The translations under genes were made by a program, and so were the position numbers. Of a stretch of DNA of 64,000 nucleotides, positions 34,353-45,229 are shown one piece after another. Positions within the stretch are counted from its first letter, which is position 1. Every line of letters starts with the position of its first letter. This stretch comes from Gymnothorax reevesii (Eukaryota > Chordata > Actinopteri > Anguilliformes > Muraenidae). Below the pieces are notes generated by a model that saw only the letters and a program-made list of their open reading frames with translations, did not search any database and was not told the DNA's origin. Location of the stretch: contig CM056592.1 of the NCBI GenBank assembly GCA_029721435.1, forward strand, positions 30,993,111 to 31,057,110, given 5' to 3'.

Positions 34353-36732
34353 TCATACCATCTTTTTACAGCTTACCATTACACACCTAATTGGCATGTT
34401 GATGAATGTTATCTCAAAATCAACAAAATCAAGGATTGATCAAGGTAAAATCAAATATCAGTATAGAACAAATCACTCGTCGACCAGATGGGAACGCTTG
34501 CAACTTACTTTTCACACGTCACAGGTCATATGACTATGAGGACGTGTGCAACCACTTTTTTGAGGGGTGGGGCTTAGGACCTACAACCCAGCCAAATCTA
34601 AGTTTTCAAATAATGATGAAAAGTTATAGAAAGCATTTAAAAACGTGTGATGCGCATTAATTTGCTACATATGATCCATTTCTTCGAAAAATAGCCATAA
34701 AATTTTCTGAGTGAACCTTTAACGTCAGCTAATGTTATGCGCTGCCACATCTGCCTCATTAGCATTAGCCTCTAACATACATGGCTTACTTTTGTAAGCG
34801 CTTGCTGCTAGCGCTGGAGGAACGGAATTGATGGGCCGAACAGTTGCCTCTCTACGGACCTTTGCCGCTAGTATTGTGTAAAAAAAAGAAAGATATTTCT
34901 GGTACATTCCGTAGCGTGGATATCTTTCATACTTTTTTCTTCTACTATTTTCCAATAAGCACAACCCCTAGTTTGCTTCCTCCGCTGCTTAGTGTGTTGT
35001 AGCACGTGATGTCAGAACGAAAGCACATCGCTGTGATCAACAACTGATAAGAGATCAGTGCCCATTCAGTTTCTAAATGGCGGGATTCTAGCTCAGCTTG
35101 CAACACTGATCTGGGACCAGTTTGGCCTTTCTGTGACTTTGGCAGGGCAGTTCCAAATTGCAGTTTTTTAATTTATATCCTTTTTTTTTAATATTATCTT
35201 TTGATATCAACAGTTAAGCTTGAGTTTGTTCATAATACATATATGCATCTTTTTCGATTAAAACAAAAAACAAAACAAAACTGAGGATTCGTAAATCATC
35301 CCCCTCCCAGCATGCCCCTGGCACACCAGTGATGATATGGACAATCCAGCCTTGTGCATATTTAACCTAAATTTGTTCACTTTTTAATCACTTCACAAAT
35401 TTCATTACATGCCTGTACTATTTTATCATGGACTAATTTCTGAAAAGAGAATTGGATTCATAGCCAATCCACGATGTCCATATCTTATCCGATTTCAATC
35501 CCGTTCTCATTTAATTGGAGAAGCTGCAGTTTATGCTTAAATGCTTAACTGCAATAACCTGTTACACGAAAAAAGCCTAAAAACCATATCTTGGCTCCAA
35601 AAATGAAAATGAGTCCCGAGAGTTGTTCGACCAAAAGCGTTAAAAACCTCCCTCTTTTGTGTAAATTAGGCCTACTTTTCATACTGCGCTAATTTGGCTA
35701 CCGATCTGAAGAAATTTGTTTTCTTTGGTATAGTTTCAGATCACAGGTGTCACTGCATTTTATGCACATTATAGCTGCTTTTTAAAGCTGCATTTGAATA
35801 ATCCGAAAAAGAGTTTTCGTGGATACCGCAACAAAAAAAGAAAAATCTGATAAGCACATGTGATGACAAGAGCTAATGCATTTACTCATCGCCGAATTCA
35901 ATAATTACGTTTACGCAAATATATTGGTGATAATTTACTGTTACCAAACAATCACCTTTTTCCAAGCCTGATTAATATAATGTGAATCAATACGTTAGTG
36001 CCAGTATGTGATACCTTACGGACGACAAAGTTTGTACGGTTCCCTCCACGCTCTGTATCACGGTTCGTTTTTTGTGGGTAAAAAAAACCTCTTACAACTA
36101 AAAGGGGGGTGGGGTTCACAGCTGCGGCTGGCAGAGAATGAGGAACCGGCTGCAGGTCAGGCTTCAGCTGGCAGATCGCTCTGAGGATGGAAACTTTATG
36201 TAACGCCCCCGCCCCTAAAACTTTTGCCTCAAGAAGAACCGAAACCCAAACTACACCGCACAATAAAAAAAGCATCACCTGCAACTCGCCGATGTTTTAA
36301 GGGCAGCTGTGTTTCTCGATCTCTGCTTGTATTTGCATTACCCGGCATCGGCATTTTATTTCTGACTTATTGATGCCTTGTGTCCAGTAATGCGGCAAAC
36401 CAAGCATGTCATTAAAAAGTATTTCTGAATCTAATTCAACCTGAGGAATAGCTGCTCATCATCAAACCAGCTAATCAACGGACCGAACAAAGAGTTCTTA
36501 GCAGAGCCGTCTTGCGCGTGTGAAGAGACTCCCTCTTCTGACTTTTTTTTTTTTAAAACCTCGATTTACACTCGTGTCTTGTTGACATTTACCATAATTT
36601 GTTTAGTTTGCAATCACTGAAATCAAATGCAGGCACAAATAAACAATCTTTCTTTCTTAAACAATAATAAATATGAAAATAATCATAGATGGCTTGTGAA
36701 GTGGTTAGTTAATGTAAAAAAATATAAAATAA

Positions 36733-36737
<5 letters not shown>
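34353..36737. other. No confident gene; one signal-peptide-like minus-strand ORF
   Basis: The only ORF of note is 36284-35952 on the minus strand, 110 residues, starting MQVMLFLLCGVVWVSVLLEA, a plausible signal peptide. The rest has no domain I recognise, and no splice partners were found. The remaining sequence is AT-rich with small repeat fragments. Confidence 0.25.

Positions 36738-36800
<63 letters not shown>
36738..36800. repeat. (TA)n microsatellite
   Basis: An uninterrupted TA run of about 60 bp opens false Tyr-Ile ORFs on both strands. Confidence 0.95.
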
Positions 36801-36803
<3 letters not shown>

Positions 36804-37009
36804 AACTCCAGTTCCAATGACGTTGTGCAAAACATGAATAAAAACACAATACAACCAGGGTTGTCGCCAACAACACTTTTTTTTTTCTTAAGCCTCACGC
36901 CCTTACGTTAACGACATGACTGTCCTTTGCGTACATTCCGCAATGGAAGAATAAATAGTGAAATATTATTTATGTTTGGTAGAAGCCTTATTTTCAGGAA
37001 GGCACTGTT

Positions 37010-38580
37010 GAAGCAAAATAATGTCGCATTTTCACTTGAATGAGACTGAAAATATAAAACGGGGCTCCTTCGTTCACTGTGTTAGGTAGCATTCTTTCAT
37101 CCCCGAAAAGTTAATTTAATTTGGGCCAACGGTTACCCCAAAAGAGTCCACACAAAATCTATCACTTTTCACTTTTTTCACTTGACTGATAGTGAAAATG
37201 CAAAATCGGGCCTGGTGATTCACGAGTTTTGGTAGCAATCTATCATCCCTGAAAAGTTAATTAATTTTGATCCAATGATTACCTCAGAATGCTATTGACA
37301 CTTGAAGTTGTTTGATGCTTTTTTACTTTTTTCAATTGACTGAAAGTGAAAAATGTAAATTAGGGCCTCATGATTCATATACACATTCAGTTACATTCAT
37401 ACATTCACAGTTGCATAACAGTCATCATCCCTGAAAATTTCGGTCAATTTGGTCCAATGGTTACTACAGAGTAGTCAACACAAAGTCAGTGAGTGATGAT
37501 CCTTTAAAGTAACAATGACATGTAAAGCAATTTTTGTCCAAATTTGAGACCCCTCCTTTATATTTCTACATTTTATGGCTTAAATATGAACATTTTGATA
37601 GGGTATAGCACAGGACATGTAGTGCTTGCATTTGCGCATCTGTAGATGTAAACAATACCTCGATAGGATCATTGGTTAATGAGTCATGATCCTCCGAAGT
37701 TCCCTCAAAACTGAGATTTTCGGTTTTAGTGGTTCTTCAAGCAGATCTCAGAGCAAAACCACGTGACTTATGATTTTTCAAGTAATTTTCCTAAATTCAT
37801 ATATGTATCTTCTTCAAAATGAGCTATGAAACACACAGTTATCGTCATCAGTTGCTGCAGTAGAAAATTGCCAACACAACCACCCTCAGAAAACCTGAAA
37901 AACGCAAAATTTCAAAGATTTAAATTTATACTCAATTTACAGCTAAACTATTCACATTTATATAATAAAGTATATCAGAGAAATTGTAGATCTACATATT
38001 AGGAACATTTTGATACCATTAATTACGAAATATCATGTTTTGTTACTGAGCTACAAGCATTGGAATATGACACCAGAAATTTCACTTTCCGAAAAGAGCC
38101 ATTTTCAAAGGAAGATAATTCAAGTTCTCAGACGAAATTGGAAAAATGCCTCGATAACTTTGTAGAGAATTCTATTTGCTTTCATTTGAGCTATTACACA
38201 TATTTGTCTCTACAGCCGTTAGTGAGAAGAAGATTTTTAAAGAGGACCTCCGTCAAATTTTGAAAGTGTCGAAAGATTATCAGTTTTTTCGGAATAGCGA
38301 AAAATCTAGTCAGGCGCTCAGAAACCGCTATGGGTGCAATCGATGGGGAATGATGTCCTCTACATTTTGGTGAAAGTTTTGTGAAATTATCTTGAATAAT
38401 TTTCGAGCTATTGAGGTTCAAAGATTTTTACGTTTTGAGTTATCCCCCTTGACGCAGAGTGAAAATGAATTTTTTTAGGTGACGTGCCGACACCTCATTA
38501 TGCTCTGTCATCCCTGAAAATTTTATAAAAATTGGCCCAGTAGTTACTTCAAACGAAAGCGCACAAAAAAGTACAAATAA
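37010..38580. repeat. Diverged tandem repeats, ~150-180 bp
   Basis: At least four diverged copies of a module share GTGAAAATG, TCATCCCTGAAAA and TTGGTCCAATGGTTAC. They lie near 37040, 37190, 37340 and 38455. The 900 bp between the third and fourth shows no clear module. No coding content is seen. Confidence 0.5.
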
Positions 38581-38639
38581 TAAAAATAAAAACAGGACAA
38601 TAACAATAGGTCTCCACGACTTTCGTCTTGGAGACCTAA

Positions 38640-40095
38640 TAATGATTTGCAAATCCTTTTCCAACTATATTCAATGGAGTGCACTACAAAAACAAGATAT
38701 TTAATGTTAAAACTGATAAACTTTATTGTTTGTTTGGAAATATTCACCCATTTTGAATTTTAAGCCAGCAAAATGTTCCAGAAAAGCTGGGACAGGGGCA
38801 TGTTTACCACTGTGTTACATCACCTTTCCTTTCAACAACATTCAAGAAGCGTTTGGGAACTGAGGACACTTATTGTAGAAGCTTTATTGATGGAATTTTT
38901 CTTCCCATTCTTGCTTGATGTTCGACTTCGGTTACTCAACAGTACGGGGTCTCCATTGTCGTATTTTGAGCCTCATAATGTGCCACACATTTTCAATGGG
39001 AGACAGGTCTGGACTGTAGGCAGGTCAGTCTATTACCCGCGCTCTTTTACTACAAAGCCATGCTGTTGTAACACTTGCAGAATGTGGTTTTGCATTGTCT
39101 TACTGAAATAAGCAGGGACGTCCCTGAAAAAGAAGTCGCTTGGATGGCAACATATGTTGCTCCAAAACCTGTATGTGCCTTTCAGCATTAATGGTGCCTT
39201 CAGAGATTTGCAAGTTACCCATGCCATGGGCACTAACACATCCCCACACTATCACAGATGCTGGCTTTTGAACTTTGTGCTGACAATAATCTGGATGGTC
39301 CTTTTCCTCTTTTCCTCTCACAACTCCCATAATTTCCAAAAATAATTTGAAATGTGGAGTTTTCAGACCACAACACACTTTTCCACTTTGCGTCAGGCCA
39401 TCTTAGATGAGCTTGGGCCCAGTGAAACCGACGGCATTTCTGGGTGTTGTTGATATATGGCTTTCGCTTTGCATGGAAGATCTCATGTAGATGCAACAAA
39501 CTATGTTAACTGATAATGATTTTCCAAAGCATTCCTGAGCCCACATGGTAATATCTTTTACAGAATGACGTAAATGTAGCGATTTCTCTGGATTCTCTGA
39601 ATTTTTTGATAATATTATGGACTGTAGATGATGAAATCCCTAAATTCCTTGCAACTACACGTTAAGAAACGCTGTTCTTAAACTGTTGGACTATTTGCTC
39701 ACACAGTTGTTTACAAAGTGGTGAACCTTTCCTCATCCTTACTTGTGAATGACCGAGCCTTTTGAGGATGCTCATTTTATACCTAATCAGTCACGTTTCC
39801 AATTAACCTGTTCACCTGTGGAATGTTCCAAACAGGTGTTTTTTGAGCATTCCTCAGCTGTCCCAGTCTTTTGTTGCCCTTGCCCCAGCTTTTTTGCAAC
39901 ATGTTGCTGGCATCAAATTCAAAATGAGTGAATATTAAAAAAAATCATGAATATCAGTTTGACTGAACATTAAGTATCTTGTCTTTGTAGTGTACTCAAT
40001 TGAATATAGGTCAAAGAGGATTTGCAAATCATTGTATTCTGTTTTAATTCATGTTTTACACAACTTCCCAAATTCATTAGAACTGGGGTTTGTCT
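38640..40095 (-). mobile_element. Tc1-like transposon, nearly full length but decayed
   Basis: Terminal arms share TTTGCAAATCCT/AGGATTTGCAAATC, ATATTCAAT and AAACTGATAAACTTTATTG-type sequence. The right end runs out to GGGGTTTGT near 40094, whereas the left outer ~60 bp is absent. The minus strand encodes Tc1 transposase blocks in overlapping frames: CRRFHWAQAHLRWPDAKWKS, VLWSENSTFQ, VQKPASVIVWGCVSAHGMGN and LEQHMLPSKRLLFQGRPCLF. Frameshifts separate them. The same family is the likely source of the MITE at 15333-16105 and the fragment at 14180. Confidence 0.8.
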
Positions 40096-40264
40096 ATGTA
40101 CAGTGTCCAAAAAATTTATTACACCACCTGTCATAAAAAATGAGAAAACACGAATATTTAAGAAATTTGTCAAAAACTTGTTTAAACCTAAAAATCATTT
40201 TGTTATTTCTTTGGCAAATAATGAACTAAACCACTTAGAAGTCCTTATTCACACTAAAAACCAA

Positions 40265-40266
<2 letters not shown>

Positions 40267-40306
<40 letters not shown>
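40267..40306. repeat. (TA)n microsatellite
   Basis: A TA run of about 40 bp is followed by a T-rich stretch. Confidence 0.9.
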
Positions 40307-40312
<6 letters not shown>

Positions 40313-41224
40313 TTTTTATTTTTTTTTTTATTTTTTATTTTTTTGTGTGGCCTCCTTTGGTCTTGATAACAGATTGTATCCTTGCATTCAACCACTAAAA
40401 TAATTTTCATGTTCAGGAATCAAAAGGTTATTTGGCATCTTAATCAAAAAATAATAATGTGCTCAACTATGTGCTTTTTTGTAAAACGGTAAATTCGAGA
40501 ATTCATGAATAACAACAATAATTACATTTTAGTATTAAAAATATCATTTCAGTTAAAGAGCTTGCAAATACTGGTGGATTCACCAGTACAGAAACATAAA
40601 AATTATTTTGGTAATTACCAACACTGTTAATTCAGGGCAGCTGTGGCATAAACCTTACATTGGGTGGTAGTCTAATAAATTTGATAAGCACTGTGTATAT
40701 ACAGCACTGCAAAAGTCTTAGGCACATTTAAAGCAATTTCTTAGGGCAAATATGCTTGCAAAAATGATGAAATGAAAAGTTTCTAATAACTGAGAAATGT
40801 AATAAACTAAGCTGTAGACTGTTAAAAATTAAGTCAAATCATTTTATGACGTGACTGCCCTTTGCCAAAAAATTTGGGACACTGTCCTGTTGTGCTGTAG
40901 TTTTATAAGATGATTGGCTTTTTGCTTGTCCCAAACAGAGTGGAGAACTTGCCACCGTTCCTCTGCAGACTGACTGTCTCAGTTGCGTCTAACCCGCCGA
41001 GAAATTACTAACAACTATGATGATGTTGACTTCAAGGCTTTGTCAAGACTATAATATCTCTATTGACTATTTTTAATGGAATACTAACATTTATTTTGAA
41101 ACCTTTCTCTAAATTAGCATTTGGAATTTCTAATTTACTGTTAATCTTCAGGAACTCTAATATGGAAACAAAAAGTAAACATCTAAAACAGATTCGAATT
41201 TTAAAAAGTGCAGGTTGCCAAAAA

Positions 41225-41226
<2 letters not shown>
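40307..41226. other. No gene seen; a Tc1-like end
   Basis: The stretch with ACAGCACTGCAAAAGTCTTA near 40700 resembles the end of another Tc1 family also seen near 17717. Nothing coding was recognised. Confidence 0.35.

Positions 41227-41267
<41 letters not shown>
41227..41267. repeat. (TA)n microsatellite, left part
   Basis: This TA run ends exactly at the left LTR. With the run at 47162 it forms one microsatellite split by the Gmr1-like insertion. Confidence 0.9.
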
Positions 41268-41271
<4 letters not shown>

Positions 41272-41732
41272 ATGACTTGGAAAAATCACAACAAAGAAAA
41301 CTGGCCAGTACAACTAAAACAAATTTATTCTTTACAAAAAAAGTTGTACAAAAATTATCATCTATTTAAATTCTCTAATGACACTCTGCCACTATTTAAC
41401 TGTTGCCAAAACAAAACTCTGGTCTGCTCTCTTCTGCTGTCTGCTCTCTTTGTTGTCAGTCTCTGCTGTGCTTAAAATCACAGCCTTTTTATAGTCTAGC
41501 AACCTTCCAGAAAGATCCACAGGATTCTAGGGAAATCCCGCCCCCTCCAAGCAGGAAAGTGCCAGAAGCTTCTAGAAATTACTAGACTTTTCTTAATGAT
41601 TTTACAAACACGCCACCAGATGGTGCCAATGAACAAAATAAATATAGCTGACCAGCAAGGCAGCAAAACAGCATGTAACAAACTTCATTTACAAATGGAA
41701 TATAATGCTGTTCAAAATTATCATACATAACA
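41268..41732 (-). repeat. 3' LTR of the Gmr1-like element
   Basis: On the minus strand it begins TGTTATG and ends CATAACA. It contains a minus-strand TATAAAAA box (complement of TTTTTATAGTC near 41487) and an AATAAA (complement of TTTATTC near 41319). Confidence 0.95.
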
Positions 41733-41746
41733 CCTCCCCTCTTTAA
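41733..41746 (-). other. Polypurine tract
   Basis: On the minus strand, TTAAAGAGGGGAGG directly precedes the 3' LTR, as expected for the plus-strand DNA primer of an LTR element. Confidence 0.8.
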
Positions 41747-41935
41747 GAAAAGAAAGGTTTGCTAAAAGCTTTCTTTTGTTAAAATTAACACAGTTTTATA
41801 ATCAGAACAATATTGAACTTTACACAAACATATTATTGATCATGATAACAATCATATACATAACAAACAGTGTAAGTCTCACAATCAAATAGAAAAGTAA
41901 AATTACGTTTTTCACAATCACGAAAAGAAATAAAA

Positions 41936-43729
41936 TTACATGCGTGAAAGTGTATCTGGGATTACATTATCTTTTCCCCTGATGTGAGAAATGTCCAAAT
42001 CATACTCTTGCAAAAGTAAACTCCATCTCAGTAATCTTTGATTCTTGTTTTTGATCTTGTGCAAGAATGTGAGGGGATTGTGATCACTGAAGACCTTGAT
42101 GGAAGTAGCTGAACAAGTCAAATAGACTTCAAAATGTTGTAAAGCCAAAACAAGTGCCAAACATTCTTTTTCAATTGTTGAGTAGTTTTTCTGATGTTTA
42201 TCAAACTTTTTGGAAAAGTAACAAACAGGATGATCTACTCCATCAGTGTCTTCTTGCAGTAAAACTACACCTGCACCAATGTCACTGGCATCAACTGCCA
42301 ACTTGAACTCCTTTTTGAAATTGGGAGATAAGAGAACTGGTGCATTTTTGAGAATCGCTTTCAGCTGGTCAAATGAATTTTGAAATTTTTCATCCCAAAC
42401 AAATTTTGCATTTTTCTTCAGTAAATTTGTCAAAGGTTCAGAGATGATAGAGAAATTTTTACAGAATTTTCTGTAGTAGCCAGCCATCCCTAGAAATCTC
42501 ATGAGCTGTCTTTTAGTTGTTGGCTCAGGAAATTCAGTGATAACTTTGACTTTTGCATCAACTGGTTTGACTTGACCCTGTCCTACAACATGACCTAAGT
42601 AAACAACTGAAGCTTTACAAAAGTCACTTTTCACAAGGTTGATAGTCAGCTTGGCATCACTCACTCTCTGAAAGAAGTTTCTGATGTAGGTGAGGTGCTC
42701 TTGGAAGCTGTCACTGGTGATGATAATATCATCGATATAGGCCTCACATCCTGGCAGTCCAGCAATCACTCTGTTTACCAGACGTTGGAAGGTGGCTGGA
42801 GAATTTTTCATTCCAAATGGCATGACCTTGTATTGGTATAATCCATCTGGCGTGACGAAGGCAGAGATCTCCTTTGCTCTCTCTGTTAGAGGGATCTGCC
42901 AGAAGCCCTTGAGGAGATCAAATTTTGTGACATACTTTGACTGTCCAACTTTGTCAATGCAGTCATCAATCCTGGGAATAGGATATGAGTCCGTTTTTGA
43001 TAAAGCATTCGCTTTTCTGTAGTCTGTCACCATTCTATATGTTCCATTGGGTTTGGGAACTAGGATGCATGGAGAACTCCAGTCACTGTAACTTGGTTCA
43101 ACAAAGTCATTTTCAAGCAGATATTTGACTTCTTGTTTAAGGTATTCCTGCTTCTCTGGATTCATTCTGTAGGGATGCTGTTTTACAGGCTTGGCATCGT
43201 CTTGTAGGATGACATCATGGTAAACCAAATCAGTCCTTGATGGAACGTCAGGGAAAATGTGACTATATTCAAATATGAGCTGCTTTAGCTGCTGTTGTTG
43301 AAAAGGGTCCAGGTGGGACAACTTGCTGTCAATATTTTCAAGAATGTCTGAATTTTCAAGTTTGACTGGACCAGGTTCATTTTCTAAGGGGCAGTCACAG
43401 TCTTCGGAATTTTCCAGTTCAACTGTATTTACCACATTGACTGGCTTTTGCTGTGTGTCTCTATCAATGTATTCTTTCAGCATGTTGATGTGACACATTT
43501 GTTTTTGTTTCCTCCTTCCAGGAGTTGAAATTATGTAATTTAGATCACTGACCTTTTTGAGGACAGTGTAAGGGCCGAAATATCGGGCTCTAAGAGGGTT
43601 TCCAGGAACTGGCAAAAGTGCAAGAACTTTGTCACCAGTTTTAAAACTTCTATCTTTTGAATGAAGGTCATATCTGGCTTTCATTTTGCCCTGAGCCTCT
43701 TTGAGATTAGACTTAGCAAAGTCACAGGC
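41936..43729 (-). CDS. pol part 2: GPY/F, reverse transcriptase, RNase H
   Basis: The frame is open from just after a TAA at 43730-43732 to the stop at 41936. It starts with the integrase tail (KMKARYDLHSK, then the GPY/F-like RYFGPYTVLKKVSDLNYI). Reverse transcriptase follows, with DWSSPCILVPKPNGTYRMVT, FDLLKGFWQIPL, VMPFGMKNSPATFQRLVN and the catalytic YIDD near 42735. RNase H follows with LAVDASDIGAGVVLLQED, STIEKECLALV and VFSDHNPLTFL. All motifs look intact. It is in the same frame as part 1, so one nonsense codon separates them. The enzymes copy the element's RNA into DNA. Confidence 0.9.
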   Translation of the reverse strand, partial: ACDFAKSNLKEAQGKMKARYDLHSKDRSFKTGDKVLALLPVPGNPLRARYFGPYTVLKKVSDLNYIISTPGRRKQKQMCHINMLKEYIDRDTQQKPVNVVNTVELENSEDCDCPLENEPGPVKLENSDILENIDSKLSHLDPFQQQQLKQLIFEYSHIFPDVPSRTDLVYHDVILQDDAKPVKQHPYRMNPEKQEYLKQEVKYLLENDFVEPSYSDWSSPCILVPKPNGTYRMVTDYRKANALSKTDSYPIPRIDDCIDKVGQSKYVTKFDLLKGFWQIPLTERAKEISAFVTPDGLYQYKVMPFGMKNSPATFQRLVNRVIAGLPGCEAYIDDIIITSDSFQEHLTYIRNFFQRVSDAKLTINLVKSDFCKASVVYLGHVVGQGQVKPVDAKVKVITEFPEPTTKRQLMRFLGMAGYYRKFCKNFSIISEPLTNLLKKNAKFVWDEKFQNSFDQLKAILKNAPVLLSPNFKKEFKLAVDASDIGAGVVLLQEDTDGVDHPVCYFSKKFDKHQKNYSTIEKECLALVLALQHFEVYLTCSATSIKVFSDHNPLTFLHKIKNKNQRLLRWSLLLQEYDLDISHIRGKDNVIPDTLSRM

Positions 43730-45229
43730 TTAAGAGAGACGATTACGGAAGTCAGAGACATACTGAAGCAAGTTCATTGGGACATCATCTTCAGCGAGAA
43801 ACTTTTCCTTCAGAAGCTTCAAAGGTCCACGGACTGTATGCCCAAAAACGAGTTCAAAAGGACTGAACCCAAGAGACTCCTGAACAGCTTCACGGGCAGC
43901 AAACAGAAGAAGATGGACACCTTCATCCCAATCTTTCTCTGTGTCAAGGCAGTAGGTCCTTATCATGTTCTTCAGGGTTTGATGGAACCTCTCCAAAGCA
44001 CCTTGACTCTCAGGATGGTAAGCTGATGACCTGTATTGTTTAATACCAAGGTCATGCATAACTTGTTGAAATATGCCAGACATGAAATTTGATCCTTGAT
44101 CAGACTGAATAGACTTAGGAAGACCAACTAAGCAGAAAAACTTGGTTAGAGCCTTGATGATAGTCTTCGCCTTGATATTACGAAGTGGAATTGCCTCAGG
44201 AAACCGGGTGGAAGCACACATGATAGTCAGTAAGTACTCACAACCAGACCTAGTCTTCGGCAATGGTCCAACACAGTCAATGATGATCCGACTGAAAGGT
44301 TCTTCAAAAGCGGGAATGGGCTTAAGTCGAGCCTTTGGAATATTTTGGTTCGGCTTCCCGACCATTTGACAAGTATGACAGGATTTGCAGTACTCCTGTA
44401 CATCAGACCTCATGGAAGGCCAGAAGAAGTGGTTTCTGACACGTTGAAGGGTCTTCTTGATACCCAAATGACCTGACATAGGATTGTCATGGGCCAGACT
44501 AAGAGTTTCTTGAAGGTACGGCTTTGGAAGAACAATTTGATGGGTGATCATCCACTCTTCATCTGTAGGAACATCGGGTGGACGCCACTTTCTCATAAGC
44601 ACACCATTTTTGTAGTAAAAACAGACAGGAACTTGAGTAGCCTCTTGTTCACTTGCAGCCTGTGGTAGAAGATGTGCTAGATCACGAGCTTGTTGTTGCT
44701 CATGAATAAGTTGTTTACGAGACAAAATGTCATTAGAATGACCTGACAAGGACAAGTCTGAAGATTTCCCAGACATCTCAGGACTGGAAGGTTCCTGATG
44801 AAAAGACTGCCCAATGAAGGTGTCAGCCAGGTTAAAGTCCAGATCAGCATCATCTTGAATAGCCTTTTTGGCCATAGAACGAGTAACTGCACATGAAGGA
44901 TAGAGGTCTGGAATTTCCTCCTCTATAGAGTCAGATTCTTGATGAATCAAAGGAGTGTCAGTTACAATAGGGTAGGGCACAACCTTATCCCCAGCAAGAT
45001 CATTACCAAGAAGCAAATGAATGCCTTTGAAAGGAAGAGAAGACCTAACACCAACAGTAACAGGTCCAGAGACCAAGTCTGATTTGAGATGAACATTATG
45101 GAGAGGTACACTTGTAAAACCACATTCTACTCCTTGAATAAGGACATTAGCCTGAGTAGACGATTTGTCCGAGAAAGGCAGAATATCTGCAAGAATAAGA
45201 GATTGGGAAGACCCAGTATCCCTTAGAAT
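43730..45229 (-). CDS. pol part 1: protease and integrase
   Basis: The frame continues gag after a TGA at 45230-45232. Protease begins at once with ILRDTGSSQSLIL, the DTG active site. The integrase zinc-binding HHCC segment is HDNPMSGHLGIKKTLQ…CKSCHTCQ near 44500-44370. The catalytic core residues are seen in IIIDCVGPLP (first Asp), IQSDQGSNF (second Asp) and GALERFHQ (Glu). The segment ends at a TAA (43730-43732) within the integrase C-terminal region. Integrase lies upstream of reverse transcriptase, unlike standard Gypsy elements. Confidence 0.9.
   Translation of the reverse strand: MLRDTGSSQSLILADILPFSDKSSTQANVLIQGVECGFTSVPLHNVHLKSDLVSGPVTVGVRSSLPFKGIHLLLGNDLAGDKVVPYPIVTDTPLIHQESDSIEEEIPDLYPSCAVTRSMAKKAIQDDADLDFNLADTFIGQSFHQEPSSPEMSGKSSDLSLSGHSNDILSRKQLIHEQQQARDLAHLLPQAASEQEATQVPVCFYYKNGVLMRKWRPPDVPTDEEWMITHQIVLPKPYLQETLSLAHDNPMSGHLGIKKTLQRVRNHFFWPSMRSDVQEYCKSCHTCQMVGKPNQNIPKARLKPIPAFEEPFSRIIIDCVGPLPKTRSGCEYLLTIMCASTRFPEAIPLRNIKAKTIIKALTKFFCLVGLPKSIQSDQGSNFMSGIFQQVMHDLGIKQYRSSAYHPESQGALERFHQTLKNMIRTYCLDTEKDWDEGVHLLLFAAREAVQESLGFSPFELVFGHTVRGPLKLLKEKFLAEDDVPMNLLQYVSDFRNRLS

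Noticed and set aside
36627..36911. Tyr-Ile repeat ORFs, also at 40022-40366, 41032-41313 and 47011-47316
   Set aside because: They are translations of TA microsatellites.
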